Positions 1-9,051 are shown, counted from the first letter of the stretch. The stretch is DNA of 64,000 bases from Lichenicola sp964248625 (GCA_964248625.1 CAXTZG010000004.1:1-64000), one strand, 5' to 3'. Notes: generated from the sequence alone by a model not told the origin. Translations and numbers: made by a program.

Positions 1-99
1 CAGACTGACCGCGCGGCCGCCACGCGATACGAGAAGACCGCACGCTCCTTCATGGATATTCTCTGCCTCGCCGCCGCATGCGACTGGATCAAAAGCTAG
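1..99 (+). mobile_element. IS5-family transposase, C-terminal tail (partial)
   Basis: The window opens inside a reading frame that runs 32 codons to a TAG at 97-99. Its residues include RYEKTARSF and LCLAAACDWIKS, the usual C-terminal ending of IS5-family DDE transposases, where an aromatic/Lys-rich segment leads into a hydrophobic helix and DWxK at the terminus. The rest of the element lies left of the window, so it cannot be said whether the copy is intact. It marks the left side of a region rich in insertion-sequence debris. Confidence 0.72.
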
Positions 100-124
100 A
101 AGGTTCTAGTTAGGGCGAACAAAA

Positions 125-137
125 CTATACTGTATAG
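125..137. repeat. 13-bp palindrome
   Basis: CTATAC-T-GTATAG is a perfect inverted repeat with a one-base centre. It lies just after the transposase tail and about 200 bases before the PNGase A-like gene. It could belong to the IS end, or be an operator or promoter element (it contains TATACT). Only the symmetry is certain. Confidence 0.35.
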
Positions 138-333
138 CTTGCCATGCAAACGGCTCCAACTCAACTCATCAGATTCTTATCTCCCTGCTACAGCACCAAA
201 ATGCGCAGCCGCGGTAACCAAGCCGGATCATCCCGTATGTTGCAGGTGTCCCGAGCCTGTGTCTCCGAGCCTTTCATTGCCGATCGTTGGCCTGTCTTAT
301 GCATGTGCAACTCCGTGACAGAGAGTGGATCCT

Positions 334-2019
334 ATGTTTCGACGTGACTTCAGCCTGATTGCCTCACTCCTGCTCGGCACCACGATTGCGGATATGCCTA
401 TGGCTCGTGGCGCCGCAACGATCGGTACAAGCAATCCCGCTCCGATCGAGCCCGCTCCCTCACATCCCGATGAGACGCCGTGCAGCGTTCCACTGTTCAG
501 CAACGCGACGTTCGGCGCCAACGCGGTCTCTTTCGGCTATACGCCGCCGGCGGCTTGTCCAGGCCCATGGGCAAAGATCATCCTCAGCACGGACGTGTCG
601 GTGAACGCAGGTCGGCAGTTCGACCGCACAGCCTCGATCTTCATCGGCGGGGTCAACGTGCTGTTCGGCACCACCTCGGAACCGCGGGCCACGGTCGCGC
701 CCGCCTGGCACGTCGAACGGGACCTGACTGACGATACGGCACTATTGGAGAGCGCCCAGGCCGGGCATGTGCTGATCGCGAACTACCAGAGCAGCGTCTA
801 TACCAGCACCATCACTGCAAGCTCGACGTTGCTCTTCTATCCCGCAAACAAGCAGTATCCCGCGCCGGCGACACCGGATCTGGTAATCCCGCTCAACAAT
901 GATCCCTCCCAGGGCACCACCGACCTGGCGGACGGCACCCAGATGCTGTCGCGCACCGGGGTACTGCCGTCGAATGTGGAGAAGGCGCGGATCGACGTCC
1001 TGCTGCAGAGCCAGGCGAATGACGAGTTCTGGTACACCTGCGTGCCAGATGCCTATGCCAATGCACTCGAGACCTGTGGCGGCGGGTCTTTCCGTGAAGG
1101 GATGGTATCGGTCGATGGCGTAGCCGCGGGCGTGGCGCCGGTTTATCCGTGGATCTATACCGGCGGGATCGACCCGTATCTGTGGCAGCCGATCCCGGGC
1201 ATCCAGACGCTGGCCTTCAAGCCGACACAGGTCGATCTGACGCCGTTTGCTGGCGTGGTCGATGACGGTAAACCGCATACAATTTCATTGGCGGTGACGG
1301 GAGCGAACCAGCATTTCTCGGTCACCGGTACATTGTACCTGACGCTCGACCATCATGCGAGTCAACTGCGTGGTGCAGTGACCCGGAACACGCTGGCGTC
1401 GGCAACGCCGGTCGTGAGCAACAGCATCGTCACCAACAACGGCGAGTCGACCGGCGCGATCAACACGACCGTGGTCCATGACTATGCCATCAGTGGCTAT
1501 GTCGTGACGTCGCACGGGCCGGTAACGACGACCATCGAGCAGAAGGGGAGGTTTTCCAACGACCAGACCTTTGACGTGACCGATCTGATCGACGACCAGG
1601 CGATCGTGCAGCGGACCAATACGCTGACCACCGTCACCACCAGACAGGCTGGCCACAGCACGGTAGCGGTTCATGCCTCGTCCTACCCGCTGGACCTGCA
1701 TTATCGTTATGTCGAGGCAGCCGACGGTTCGGCGACGCAGACGACCGCAGTGCGCCAGGCATTGGATTCCGGTCGGGTGTCGCTGGCGGATGGGCTTCCG
1801 GTGGCGGCCAGCGCGATGCGCGAAACGGTCGCGCCGAACGATGTGCTCTCGTTCACTGCGGCGGGCGCGGTGTCGGGGCATACTGGAAGCAGCACGGCGG
1901 ACTATCTGTCCGGCGACACCCATAACGGGTGCATCAGCAACCGTGAGACGGCGACCAACAGCGTGCTGTCCAGTGTTAACGACACCGCCACGTGCGATCT
2001 CACAGGGCTGCTGAACTAG
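334..2019 (+). CDS. Peptide-N-glycosidase A-like amidase, secreted
   Basis: A 561-residue protein resembling the PNGase A family (peptide-N4-(N-acetyl-beta-glucosaminyl)asparagine amidase A), which releases N-glycans from glycoproteins or glycopeptides in plants and some microbes. Family hallmarks in the N-terminal third are CPGPWAKIIL, GRQFDRTASIFIGGVNVL and a TSEP segment followed by WHVERDLTD. A basic, hydrophobic N-terminus ending near MARGAA looks like an export signal. The ATG at 334 is chosen over an in-frame GTG at 325 because GAGAG at 321-325 sits 8 bases upstream of it. The gene stands alone, between a transposase tail and an ATP-grasp gene. Family assignment is firm; actual N-glycan substrate in this bacterium is inference, and a role on plant or fungal glycoproteins is only a suggestion. 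Confidence 0.8.
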   Translation: MFRRDFSLIASLLLGTTIADMPMARGAATIGTSNPAPIEPAPSHPDETPCSVPLFSNATFGANAVSFGYTPPAACPGPWAKIILSTDVSVNAGRQFDRTASIFIGGVNVLFGTTSEPRATVAPAWHVERDLTDDTALLESAQAGHVLIANYQSSVYTSTITASSTLLFYPANKQYPAPATPDLVIPLNNDPSQGTTDLADGTQMLSRTGVLPSNVEKARIDVLLQSQANDEFWYTCVPDAYANALETCGGGSFREGMVSVDGVAAGVAPVYPWIYTGGIDPYLWQPIPGIQTLAFKPTQVDLTPFAGVVDDGKPHTISLAVTGANQHFSVTGTLYLTLDHHASQLRGAVTRNTLASATPVVSNSIVTNNGESTGAINTTVVHDYAISGYVVTSHGPVTTTIEQKGRFSNDQTFDVTDLIDDQAIVQRTNTLTTVTTRQAGHSTVAVHASSYPLDLHYRYVEAADGSATQTTAVRQALDSGRVSLADGLPVAASAMRETVAPNDVLSFTAAGAVSGHTGSSTADYLSGDTHNGCISNRETATNSVLSSVNDTATCDLTGLLN

Positions 2020-2317
2020 GCGAAGACAGCAAAGCGGTCCGGATAGGTGCCGGGCCGCATGCGAGGCAGGCCGCCGCGGCGAGAATGAACGGTGGGTGTC
2101 CGACCCCAGGAACATGAGTCGCTTACCTCGGCCAGGCGCGCGGAATGCGACAGGAGCAGTCCAGCCCTTCCGGATCATCCACTGGCACGCCGTCTGCCTG
2201 CGCGGCCATGATCATCGCTTCTCGCAAGAGTGCGGCCGCACGCAGCCAGCACAGCGAACACACCTTTCGCCGTGCTGGCCACTGCATTCGCCCCGCGTGC
2301 GGAGCAGATGATGTTGC

Positions 2318-3385
2318 ATGGGGAAACGCCTGCGCGCAGCAATCGTTCTAGGCCGAATGCGCTTGCCTCCTGCCAAATTTCGGATCGAACAACTACCGAA
2401 ATGGCTGCTCTGCATCCCGTTGATCCTGCATTGGTTCTGGCTGGGGGTACGGTGGCGCAGCCTCACGCTGCCTTCGGCCGCCAACCCTGGCATCGAGGGG
2501 GGCGGCTTGGCTGGTGAATCCAAGGCTGCTTGCCTCGCCCTGATCGGGCAGCGCTTCATGCCCTACGTCGCAGCTTGGCATCGCATGTTCCCCGGCGATA
2601 ATCCCGCCGCCAGTCGCATCGCTGCTGGCTTGTCGTACCCCCTGATCGCTAAGCCCGATATCGGCTGGTGCGGCTACGGCGTGCGCCTGCTGGAAGACGA
2701 CGCCAAACTGGCTGCCTATGCCGCCGCTTTCCCTGTCAATGCCGCTTTCATCCTGCAACGTCACATGGCCGACCCAGGCGAGGCAGGCCTGTTCTACCTG
2801 CGTTGGCCAGGCGCCCGCCACGGTCGTCTGCTCTCCGTCACCCTGCGCCACCCCCCATCCGTCACCGGCGACGCGATACGCACTCTAGCCGAACTGCTGA
2901 ATGCAGACCTTGTCTTAAGTAGATATGCATCCAACCTGAGTATCGCTCGCCTAGCCCGTTGCCCAGCCTTGGGCGAGTGCGTCCCGATCACGACAATCGC
3001 CTCCCTGCGCGTCGGCGCCACCTACGAGGATGCTTCCGCCCACGCCACCCCCAGGCTTGTCGCCAGGGTCGACGCCATCGCTCGCAGTATGGACGGCTTC
3101 CATTTTGGCCGCTTTGACGTGCGGTTCACGAGCTTGGCCGCGTTGCAACGCGGTCACTTCAGCATCATCGAGGTGAATGGGGCGGGCTCCGAAGCTATCC
3201 AGTTCTGGGACCCGGCCATTCCGATCATCACCGCATTTGCAGGTGTTTTCGCCAAGACAGCACTTCTGTTCCGCTTGGGTGACGCCATGCGCCGCCGAGG
3301 TCATCGGCCAATGGGCATCGTGGCCTTGTCCCGCGCCTGGCTGCGCCAGCGGCGTCTGATCGGCCGCTATCCACCGTCCAACTAG
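2318..3385 (+). CDS. ATP-grasp domain protein
   Basis: A 355-residue protein. A basic N-terminus and a hydrophobic stretch at about 28-46 (KWLLCIPLILHWFWLGVRW) suggest a membrane anchor. The middle carries ATP-grasp signs: YPLIAKPDIGWCGYGVRLL (nucleotide-binding lysine and glycine loop), a FILQRHM segment, and near residue 270 HFGRFDVRF followed by FSIIEVNGAGSEAI, matching the metal-binding D-R-x-D...E-x-N pattern of D-Ala-D-Ala-ligase-like enzymes. Such enzymes join a carboxylate to an amine or thiol through an acyl-phosphate. Substrate unknown. ATG at 2318 has only a distant GGAGCA. No operon partner is visible. Confidence 0.65.
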   Translation: MGKRLRAAIVLGRMRLPPAKFRIEQLPKWLLCIPLILHWFWLGVRWRSLTLPSAANPGIEGGGLAGESKAACLALIGQRFMPYVAAWHRMFPGDNPAASRIAAGLSYPLIAKPDIGWCGYGVRLLEDDAKLAAYAAAFPVNAAFILQRHMADPGEAGLFYLRWPGARHGRLLSVTLRHPPSVTGDAIRTLAELLNADLVLSRYASNLSIARLARCPALGECVPITTIASLRVGATYEDASAHATPRLVARVDAIARSMDGFHFGRFDVRFTSLAALQRGHFSIIEVNGAGSEAIQFWDPAIPIITAFAGVFAKTALLFRLGDAMRRRGHRPMGIVALSRAWLRQRRLIGRYPPSN

Positions 3386-3479
3386 CTTGCACCCCCTGGA
3401 CGTTTTCAGATCAGGCGGCAGTCCGAACCGTTTCCTGAAGTGCGGACATTGCATGTACGGCCTGAGGTGGCGAATAACC

Positions 3480-3790
3480 TGCCGATGATGGCGCGGCCAA
3501 TGACGGGCCGGCTCGGCTACGGCGGCGGTCCCGATCGGTGGGTCTGCATTTCCCCCGATCAAAACGCCCTCGGCCCGCCCAGCATCGTCCTAGGCCGGGC
3601 TGACAACAAAATGCTGCAGTTGGTCGTGCTCCGACAGGCCAGGCCGCTCGGCTATAGACAGCAGGCTCTTGCGTTCGCTCGGCCTCAGCACCGCGAGGAA
3701 CGGATCGAACCATTGATCCAGATCATCCGGGCGAATGCTGCCCCTCGCCATCACCGCCTCCAAGTTCCTCTTCAAGAGAGAAACTCTCAT
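3480..3790 (-). pseudogene. IS701-type transposase remnant
   Basis: On the minus strand from an ATG at 3790 the frame encodes DDLDQWFDPFLAVLRP, then ERKSL and HDQLQHFVVSPA. These are N-terminal landmarks of IS701-like transposases (DLDxWLxPFLxxL ... GERKSLxPMAxRLGL ... HDQLQHFIxSPAWDD). About 20 residues are missing between FLAVLRP and ERKSL, and the expected Trp after SPA is a TAG, followed in frame by DDA. It is therefore an internally deleted, nonsense-bearing fragment. The neighbouring sequence between 3386 and 4216 holds nothing else I can recognise. Confidence 0.6.
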
Positions 3791-4216
3791 CCATTCTGAA
3801 AATGCAAGGTGAGTGCCAGAACCTTTCGCGCGATCGGCGTGATGGTTGGTGTGGGCGTGCAATGACGACCACGCCGAGCCGAGCAGCGACCCTGTGACCG
3901 ACGGCCGATCTCGCTCGCCAATGCCGTCATCAAGCAATCCATGGCCAGCTCGTCGCGCACGGCGGGCGAGAGTAGGAGTCAAGACAACCGCCCAATGTTG
4001 GCTGCGTATCGCCCGCGGCATCCGGCATCGATAACTGAAGTTGCAGAACCGATGGAACGTGGACATGGTGGGTTCATGTTCGCTGGAGACCAGACCGTAG
4101 GAGCCAAGCCGTGCCGCAGGAGCAGTGACATGCGACGAAACCTCTGCAGTGTCAGACGACGGTAGTAATTTACAATAAGTCATCAATGGTGTGCCGGGTT
4201 CAGGAAAGTAAAGCGC

Positions 4217-4900
4217 ATGATTTTTGATAATATAATCAGTATCGGGGGGAACTGTGACGCCGCACATCACATTCGACGTCATTTCGATATCAAGCAATCC
4301 ATGCCAATGGATTGGCTCGTAGTTCCCTATCAGGCGCTTCTATCAATTTTCGAAGATAGATTCAGTGATTTCATACGACTTGATCGACTGGCGCTCTGGA
4401 ACGGTACTCGACATGCAATCTTGTGCAGCAAGCGTGGGACCGTCTTTCATCATGACTTTCGCAGAGATCAGTCCGCGTTGGTGGAAATCGATCACGTCGC
4501 AATCGATTTTCCTGAGGTCGCGAGGAAATACAGAAGGAGGATAAGCCGCCTCCGCGAAGCGTGCGGTCCAGGTAGATCAGTTCTTTTTGTCCGCAGCTGG
4601 AGAGATATTCTTCACGCACCAAAAGATTATCCCACTCATCTTATTCCTGGCGTGCCTGAGTATGATTTCAATCGGCTACTTGACCTAATAGGATATTGTT
4701 TTCCAGGACTTTCATTCAAGGTTCTTTTCATCAACTACGGACCACAGACAACGGACGATGAGCGGGCGCTGTTCGCCAACATCAGAGACTGCGGAGACAT
4801 ATCTGACTGGACGGGAAGCGCTGCCGGTTGGGATGAAGCATTTAAGAACATCGATATTATTTGGAGAGGGAAAGACCAAGATGCCTCCCTGGAAATCTGA
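4217..4900 (+). CDS. DUF1796-family putative papain-like cysteine peptidase
   Basis: A 227-residue protein that begins MIFDNIISIGGNCDAAHHIR, the typical opening of DUF1796 proteins (hydrophobic strand, then S-x-G-x-x-C), followed by SMPMDWLVVP and, near residue 75, the HHDFRR segment that carries the conserved histidine. These proteins are predicted papain-like peptidases often found near glycan genes; activity is unproven. AGGAAA at 4202-4207 sits 9 bases before the ATG. Base composition is clearly more AT-rich than neighbouring genes (AT-rich codons such as ATT, AAT, TTT are frequent), and flanking DNA is decayed IS and dnaE2 material, so recent acquisition is likely. Confidence 0.7.
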   Translation: MIFDNIISIGGNCDAAHHIRRHFDIKQSMPMDWLVVPYQALLSIFEDRFSDFIRLDRLALWNGTRHAILCSKRGTVFHHDFRRDQSALVEIDHVAIDFPEVARKYRRRISRLREACGPGRSVLFVRSWRDILHAPKDYPTHLIPGVPEYDFNRLLDLIGYCFPGLSFKVLFINYGPQTTDDERALFANIRDCGDISDWTGSAAGWDEAFKNIDIIWRGKDQDASLEI

Positions 4901-4929
4901 CTTTACTTCCGGTGAAGTTGCAGGACGAA

Positions 4930-5186
4930 CAATATTGGCTGGTTCTTGCCGCTGCGTCCCTTGCCGAGCGTCGGCAGCCGGCACAGGCGGCGCGATTGGT
5001 TGGGCAGGTCAGCGCGCAAAGTCAGTTGGCAGCCGACAATGAGCCAGCCGGATGCCAATCTCCTCGACGCGGGCGACGCTGCGGGCGACGCCGGCCGGGT
5101 GTCATGGTCGGTCAGCGCGATCGCGTCGAGCCCGAGCTCCTTGACGGCGAGAACCAGTTCCTCGACGTGCCCTGCAGCTCGACGTA
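4930..5186 (-). pseudogene. dnaE2 (error-prone Pol III alpha) N-terminal remnant
   Basis: Read on the minus strand in shifting frames, this stretch gives YVELQG, then HVEELVLAVKELGLDAIALT followed by DHDT, then VARVEEIGIRLA, then IVGCQLTLRADLP and RLCRLPTLGKGRSGK. Together they follow, in order, the PHP domain of DnaE2/ImuC (LDAIALTDHDT, GIRLxVGCxLTL, YGRLCRLLTLGKRR). At least three frame changes separate the pieces, and nothing of the polymerase core follows. It is a dead fragment of a mutasome polymerase gene. No imuA or imuB is visible nearby. Confidence 0.7.
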
Positions 5187-5308
5187 ACCGCGTGTAGAGA
5201 GTCGCTAGTTTTTGACGTTAAGTAACGGCATTGCAGCCAGCCAACTTTTGTCTTGCTCTCGCTTGTCGCCCATAGGATCGTTTCAGGAGAACCTCCAAGG
5301 CGGATCGC

Positions 5309-5722
5309 ATGATGATACGGCGCATGTTGCTGCTGGGCGCGACCGTGCCGGCGCTGTTCTGTGCGGCGTGCAGCCCAACCCTGACCGCTTCGCCTCCGAC
5401 GCTGATGAGCGGTGTTCAGGATGCGCAAGGGCGACGAGGCAGCGCCGACACGTTCCACCTGAACGACCGGATCATCCAGGTCGTCGACTTCACCTGGCCG
5501 GATGCGACCGAGGATGCCGGGATCCATCTCTGCGAGTGGAAGTGGTTCCGGGACGGCCAGCTCGTTTCTGACTCACACGAGCGACGCATCTATTTCGCCA
5601 GGACGCCGCTCACGCTGCGCGCCGCCAGACCGGCAGCCCCCTTTGGGATTGGCCATTATACCGTCGAAACATTGGTTGACGGCACCGTCGTCGCCACCAG
5701 CGCCTTCACCATCGTCGCTTAA
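5309..5722 (+). CDS. Small lipoprotein, unknown function
   Basis: A 137-residue protein with a classical lipoprotein signal: MMIRRMLLLGATVPALFCAA then Cys at about 21. The mature part is mostly beta-strand-like, with the pattern WKWFRDGQLVSDSHERRIYF and a C-terminal GHYTVETLVDGTVVATSAF, suggesting a small immunoglobulin-like or sandwich domain. AAGGCGG at 5297-5303 lies about 5 bases before the ATG. It sits alone between a dnaE2 remnant and transposase debris. Family not recognised. Confidence 0.65.
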   Translation: MMIRRMLLLGATVPALFCAACSPTLTASPPTLMSGVQDAQGRRGSADTFHLNDRIIQVVDFTWPDATEDAGIHLCEWKWFRDGQLVSDSHERRIYFARTPLTLRAARPAAPFGIGHYTVETLVDGTVVATSAFTIVA

Positions 5723-5914
5723 AGCCATCTCCGACCTGAGCAAATCGGCACGTTCATCCAGGCCTAGGCCAGCCACAAGTCGTTCCAGCCAAAGCAGGGT
5801 GCCGAGGATGGAGATGGTCCGCCGGTCCTGCGGCGCCGCCGGCAGGCCGCAACACCGTGCAGAACTGGCGCCGACAATGGCCTGTGGCGCGGAATGGCCG
5901 GTAATGCAGAGCTG

Positions 5915-6250
5915 CCTGACGCACGCCGCCGCTACGGCCGAGCGGGATGCGGCGCTAGTGCTGCTGGGACCGGCGGGCCGGACGGCGGCGGATCACCCTG
6001 GGCGCGAATAAGGACTATGGCGTGATGGGTTTCGTCGCCGCACTCCGCACCCGTCGCGTGACGCCGCACGTCGCGACGGATCGCCGCGTCAGCAAGCTGG
6101 GCGCGATCCGCCGTTCGGGGGTGGGCCGCCGTATCACGCGCCATCCGGCTAGGCCGTGAGCCAGCGCATCCGCAAGCCGATCGAGGAGGTGCTCGGCTGG
6201 ATCAAGTCGGCGGCAGGTTTGCCGCAAACCAAATACCGAGGCCAAAAGCG
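5915..6250 (+). pseudogene. IS5-type transposase C-terminal remnant
   Basis: Two plus-strand frames carry the end of a DDE transposase: THAAATAERDAALVLL, then RITLGANKDYGVMGFVAALR with RVTPHV, RRITRHPA and, after a frame break with a stop, SQRIRKPIEEVLGWIKSAAG and LPQTKYRG. The expected order in intact enzymes is ITLGADKxYD...VTPHV...TTRHPGYAVSQRIRKRIEEVFGWIKT. The frame break at RHPA/SQR and the missing upstream half show a decayed copy. Confidence 0.7.
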
Positions 6251-6256
6251 GGCCGG

Positions 6257-6352
6257 AACCTGCGCGCGCAGCCACGACAGGTCCAGAACCCGGTCCACCC
6301 GCGCCAGCACATGGCCGTCCGGGACAAAGTCGTGCCGGGAACCAGCCATCAT
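6257..6352 (-). pseudogene. Transposase N-terminal remnant, opposite orientation
   Basis: The minus strand encodes MMAGSRHDFVPDGHVLARVD followed by RVLDLSWLRAQV, resembling the N-terminus of IS1182/IS5-type transposases (VPxDHLLRRIDxVLDLSWLRxEV). It then runs straight into the reverse complement of the plus-strand fragment ending near 6250. A GTTGAAAAAGCCACCCG sequence upstream on the minus strand (about 6413-6429) looks like an IS terminus. The rest of 5723-6698 contains no gene I can support. Confidence 0.5.
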
Positions 6353-6698
6353 CAGCTCGAGCCGGCCACGCGGCCTGATCCCCAACCGCCAAGACCATCA
6401 GAGAGTCAGGATCGGGTGGCTTTTTCAACAGGGCCGAGGCGTCGGTTTGAGGCATCCACAGACAGGGTCAGCCTTGGACGCCGATGAAGGGTCGACTGCC
6501 TTGCTGATCCACATCCAACCTGATCGAACTCCTGCACGATCAGCTTCGACCGCTTTTACTGCAGCGACGTGCGGTGCCAGACCTCTGCCAGCTCGGCAAT
6601 GAGGCTGCGACACGTCGTCTCGATCTGCTCGCGGCTCATGATCGGTAGATTGAAGTCCGGCACCGTCACGCGGCTGGGTCGCGTGACGGTGCCGCAGG

Positions 6699-8549
6699 TC
6701 ACGGGAAGCTGGTGACGGTGACCGGCGTGTCCGCGTTGGCGGCGGTCGAGGCGCCGCCGGTGTTGTCGACGACGTTCAGGATCCCGCCCGCCGAGGCCGG
6801 GTTCAGGAACACGGTGAGCAGGTCGTTCAGACTTCCAGCCGGCAGGCCGGACGGCACCTCGAAGGCGTTGGTGGCCAGGATGTTCACGCCGAGGTCGAAG
6901 TTGCTGTAGCTGCCCATGCCGTAGCCGTGGAAGCTGCGCACCCCGTCGGCCACCTTGAATGCCGCCCAGCCGTCCACGCTCGGCGCTTCCATCCAGGCAG
7001 CCTGGCTCGGCGGATCGTACGGCATCTCGTTCTGGAAGAAGATGTCGGTGCCGTTCTGGCCGTTCCACATCACCTCGTATTTCTGGAAGTGCTCCACCGC
7101 GAGCCCGTAGGCCGTCACGTTGTTGCCGTTCACGGCGAGGCCGGTGTCGGCGGTATTGAGGGTCCAGCCGACGCCGGCGCCGTGGTCGGCGCGCCAGGCC
7201 CACACGTTGTCGATCAGCGCGTTGTCGGCATCCACCACCAGGGCGGTCCCGGCGCTGCCGGCTTCCGCGCCGCCGATGCGGAAGAACACATCGAACAGGG
7301 CGGACGGGTCGTTCGCCGTGTTGCTGCCGAGGAACGGGTCCAGCACGTTCGCCAGCTTGGTGCCGAGCTGCAGCAGCACCGGCGAACGCGTCGGTCCGGC
7401 ATCGACGATGACGCCCTCGATCAGCACGCCACGCCCGTCGAGCGAGGCCAGGGCGGGCAGGCCGTTCTGCGGGATCAGCGTCGCCATGCCGAGCCCCAGC
7501 ACCACCGTGTCGGGCCGGGACACCAGGATGGTCTCCTGGAGATGGTAGATCCCGGGCGTCAGGAGAAGGTTCTTGCCCTCGGCCAAGGCGAGGCTGATCC
7601 GGGCAGCACTGTCCGACGGCGTGGCGACGAAGAACTGGCCGATCGGGATCGAGCGGCCGGCGGTCTGGCCGCTGCCCCAGCTGATGCCCGAGCTGTTGCG
7701 CTGCACGGCGGGCACGAACACCGCGGCGTTGCCGCTGCTGTCGGTGTACAGGTAGGGCGCCTCGCGGGTGACCGGGCTGGTGGGCAGCGTGGTGTACGGG
7801 CCGCCGCACGAGGTCTGCGCCGGGAAGCAGGAGGCGGGGGCACCTGTGACGCCGGAGAACACCTGGTTCCACACCCCGTTGGACCAGCCGTCGAGCACGC
7901 TGTTCCGGGTCATCCACTGCTGCTGCGAGCCGCTGGTGACGCCGCCGCCGCTGAACCGCGAATCCGCGATGAAGCCGCCGCTCGCGTCGGACGGGCTGGT
8001 GCAGTAGTCCATCAGCGTCGCGTTGCCGTTCACCTGCACGCGCCGCAGAGGGGCTGCCTGCGACACCGCCCAGAACTCGCCCGCGTAGCAGCCGGATGCC
8101 GGGTTGGACACGTTGATGGTCAGGTTGGACAGCGAGCGCCAGAAGTTGTCGAGCGCGTTGCAGCTGCCGTTGGCGCACTGGTTGTAGACGTTGATCGAGC
8201 CGTTGATGACCACGTCGCCCGGCGACTGCCCGAGCCCCGCGACCGTGGTGTAGAAGCCGACCTGGAAGTTCAGCGGCGCGGCGCTCGTGCCGTACGTGCC
8301 CGGCTCGAACAGCAGGGCGTAGCGCTGCGTGCCGAACTGGTTGGACACCTGCTGGGTGGCGATCGCGTTCACCGTGGCCAGGATCTGGCTCACCGGCATA
8401 GCGGGTGTGAACACGACGACGTTGGCCTCCAGATTCGGCAGGGCCTGAGCCCGGACGGCCCCGCCTGCGGACACCAGGAAAGCCAGACCCAATGCCAGGC
8501 CGTACAAGGCCCGACCGGCAACGATGTTGAGAAGTCGACAAGGCTGCAT
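6699..8549 (-). CDS. Secreted parallel beta-helix protein (pectate-lyase-like fold)
   Basis: A 616-residue protein with a Sec signal (hydrophobic LYGLALGLAFLVSAGGAVRA, cleavage likely after AQA near residue 36). The body is rich in short beta-strand repeats with Asn/Gly turns, for example LIDNVWAWRADHGAGVGW and GLAVNGNNVTAYGLAVEHFQ, plus TPGIYHLQETI; this is the texture of pectate-lyase-like right-handed beta-helices. Relatives are often labelled adenylyl cyclase or coagulation factor 5/8-type in databases, which I believe is misleading. A polysaccharide-active or surface-binding role is inferred; no catalytic residues can be assigned by eye. It stands alone, with no obvious partner. Confidence 0.65.
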   Translation of the reverse strand: MQPCRLLNIVAGRALYGLALGLAFLVSAGGAVRAQALPNLEANVVVFTPAMPVSQILATVNAIATQQVSNQFGTQRYALLFEPGTYGTSAAPLNFQVGFYTTVAGLGQSPGDVVINGSINVYNQCANGSCNALDNFWRSLSNLTINVSNPASGCYAGEFWAVSQAAPLRRVQVNGNATLMDYCTSPSDASGGFIADSRFSGGGVTSGSQQQWMTRNSVLDGWSNGVWNQVFSGVTGAPASCFPAQTSCGGPYTTLPTSPVTREAPYLYTDSSGNAAVFVPAVQRNSSGISWGSGQTAGRSIPIGQFFVATPSDSAARISLALAEGKNLLLTPGIYHLQETILVSRPDTVVLGLGMATLIPQNGLPALASLDGRGVLIEGVIVDAGPTRSPVLLQLGTKLANVLDPFLGSNTANDPSALFDVFFRIGGAEAGSAGTALVVDADNALIDNVWAWRADHGAGVGWTLNTADTGLAVNGNNVTAYGLAVEHFQKYEVMWNGQNGTDIFFQNEMPYDPPSQAAWMEAPSVDGWAAFKVADGVRSFHGYGMGSYSNFDLGVNILATNAFEVPSGLPAGSLNDLLTVFLNPASAGGILNVVDNTGGASTAANADTPVTVTSFP

Positions 8550-8907
8550 GATTCGTTTCCCCAGGCAGACCGGCTTTTTGCGTGGGCAGCTACAGAAGCC
8601 GCCCCGCGCCGTTTGTTGTCATCAGGCCGGCCAGTGGCGATCGGCCCGGTGCAGACTGAGGTTCGGCGATTGCCTCGCGGTTGGCAAGGCACTTGCTGCG
8701 TCTGAAAACTCGGCGGCGAGCGTGTTCGATCAAGATCGCAACGTCCTTCCTCGGCTTCCTGAACCTGGCCGACGCACGCATCTGGTTGTCGTCTTTCGTC
8801 ATCAGGCGCTGGTGTCTATCTGGAACAACCGCCTTAGGCAGAAGTGTCGCAGCATTTAAGGCTGGACCCGAAGTATGCGAGGCTTCAAGAACCACTACGC
8901 AGCGAAC
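8550..8907. other. Intergenic stretch without recognisable gene
   Basis: About 360 bases between the beta-helix gene (start at 8549, minus strand) and the end of the small-gene cluster. Short open frames exist on both strands, but none has a recognisable protein or a good ribosome-binding site. It should hold the promoter of the beta-helix gene; no clear -35/-10 pair could be picked. Confidence 0.4.
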
Positions 8908-9051
8908 CTAGAGCCGCGGTTGCATCCAGCTCGACTGCGTCAGCAGGCGCCAAGTCGGGAAGCTCGTGCACACGGCGAAGACGCAGAGCACGCTCGACAG
9001 GATGACGATTGTCTGGTCGGGGCAACTGCCGCGCCCAAAGCAGGCGGTCAC
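8908..9051 (-). CDS. 47-residue hydrophobic protein, last of a compact cluster
   Basis: A short frame opens with GTG at 9051, overlapping the stop neighbourhood of the upstream gene (TGA directly followed by GTG), and ends at TAG 8908. It encodes a Cys-containing segment, then one likely membrane helix (TIVILSSVLCVFAVCTSF). The tight junction suggests translational coupling to the 9052-9387 gene. It could instead be the in-frame remainder of one longer protein split by a TGA. Not recognised. Confidence 0.35.
   Translation of the reverse strand: MTACFGRGSCPDQTIVILSSVLCVFAVCTSFPTWRLLTQSSWMQPRL

Noticed and set aside
3590..4297. A 235-codon minus-strand frame read as one protein
   Set aside because: It overlaps the DUF1796 start and only its last third matches a family (IS701-type transposase).
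6556..8541. A 661-codon minus-strand frame overlapping the beta-helix gene
   Set aside because: Out-of-frame shadow; the 6699-8549 frame has a signal peptide and a coherent fold. The last ~35 codons look protein-like but have no support.
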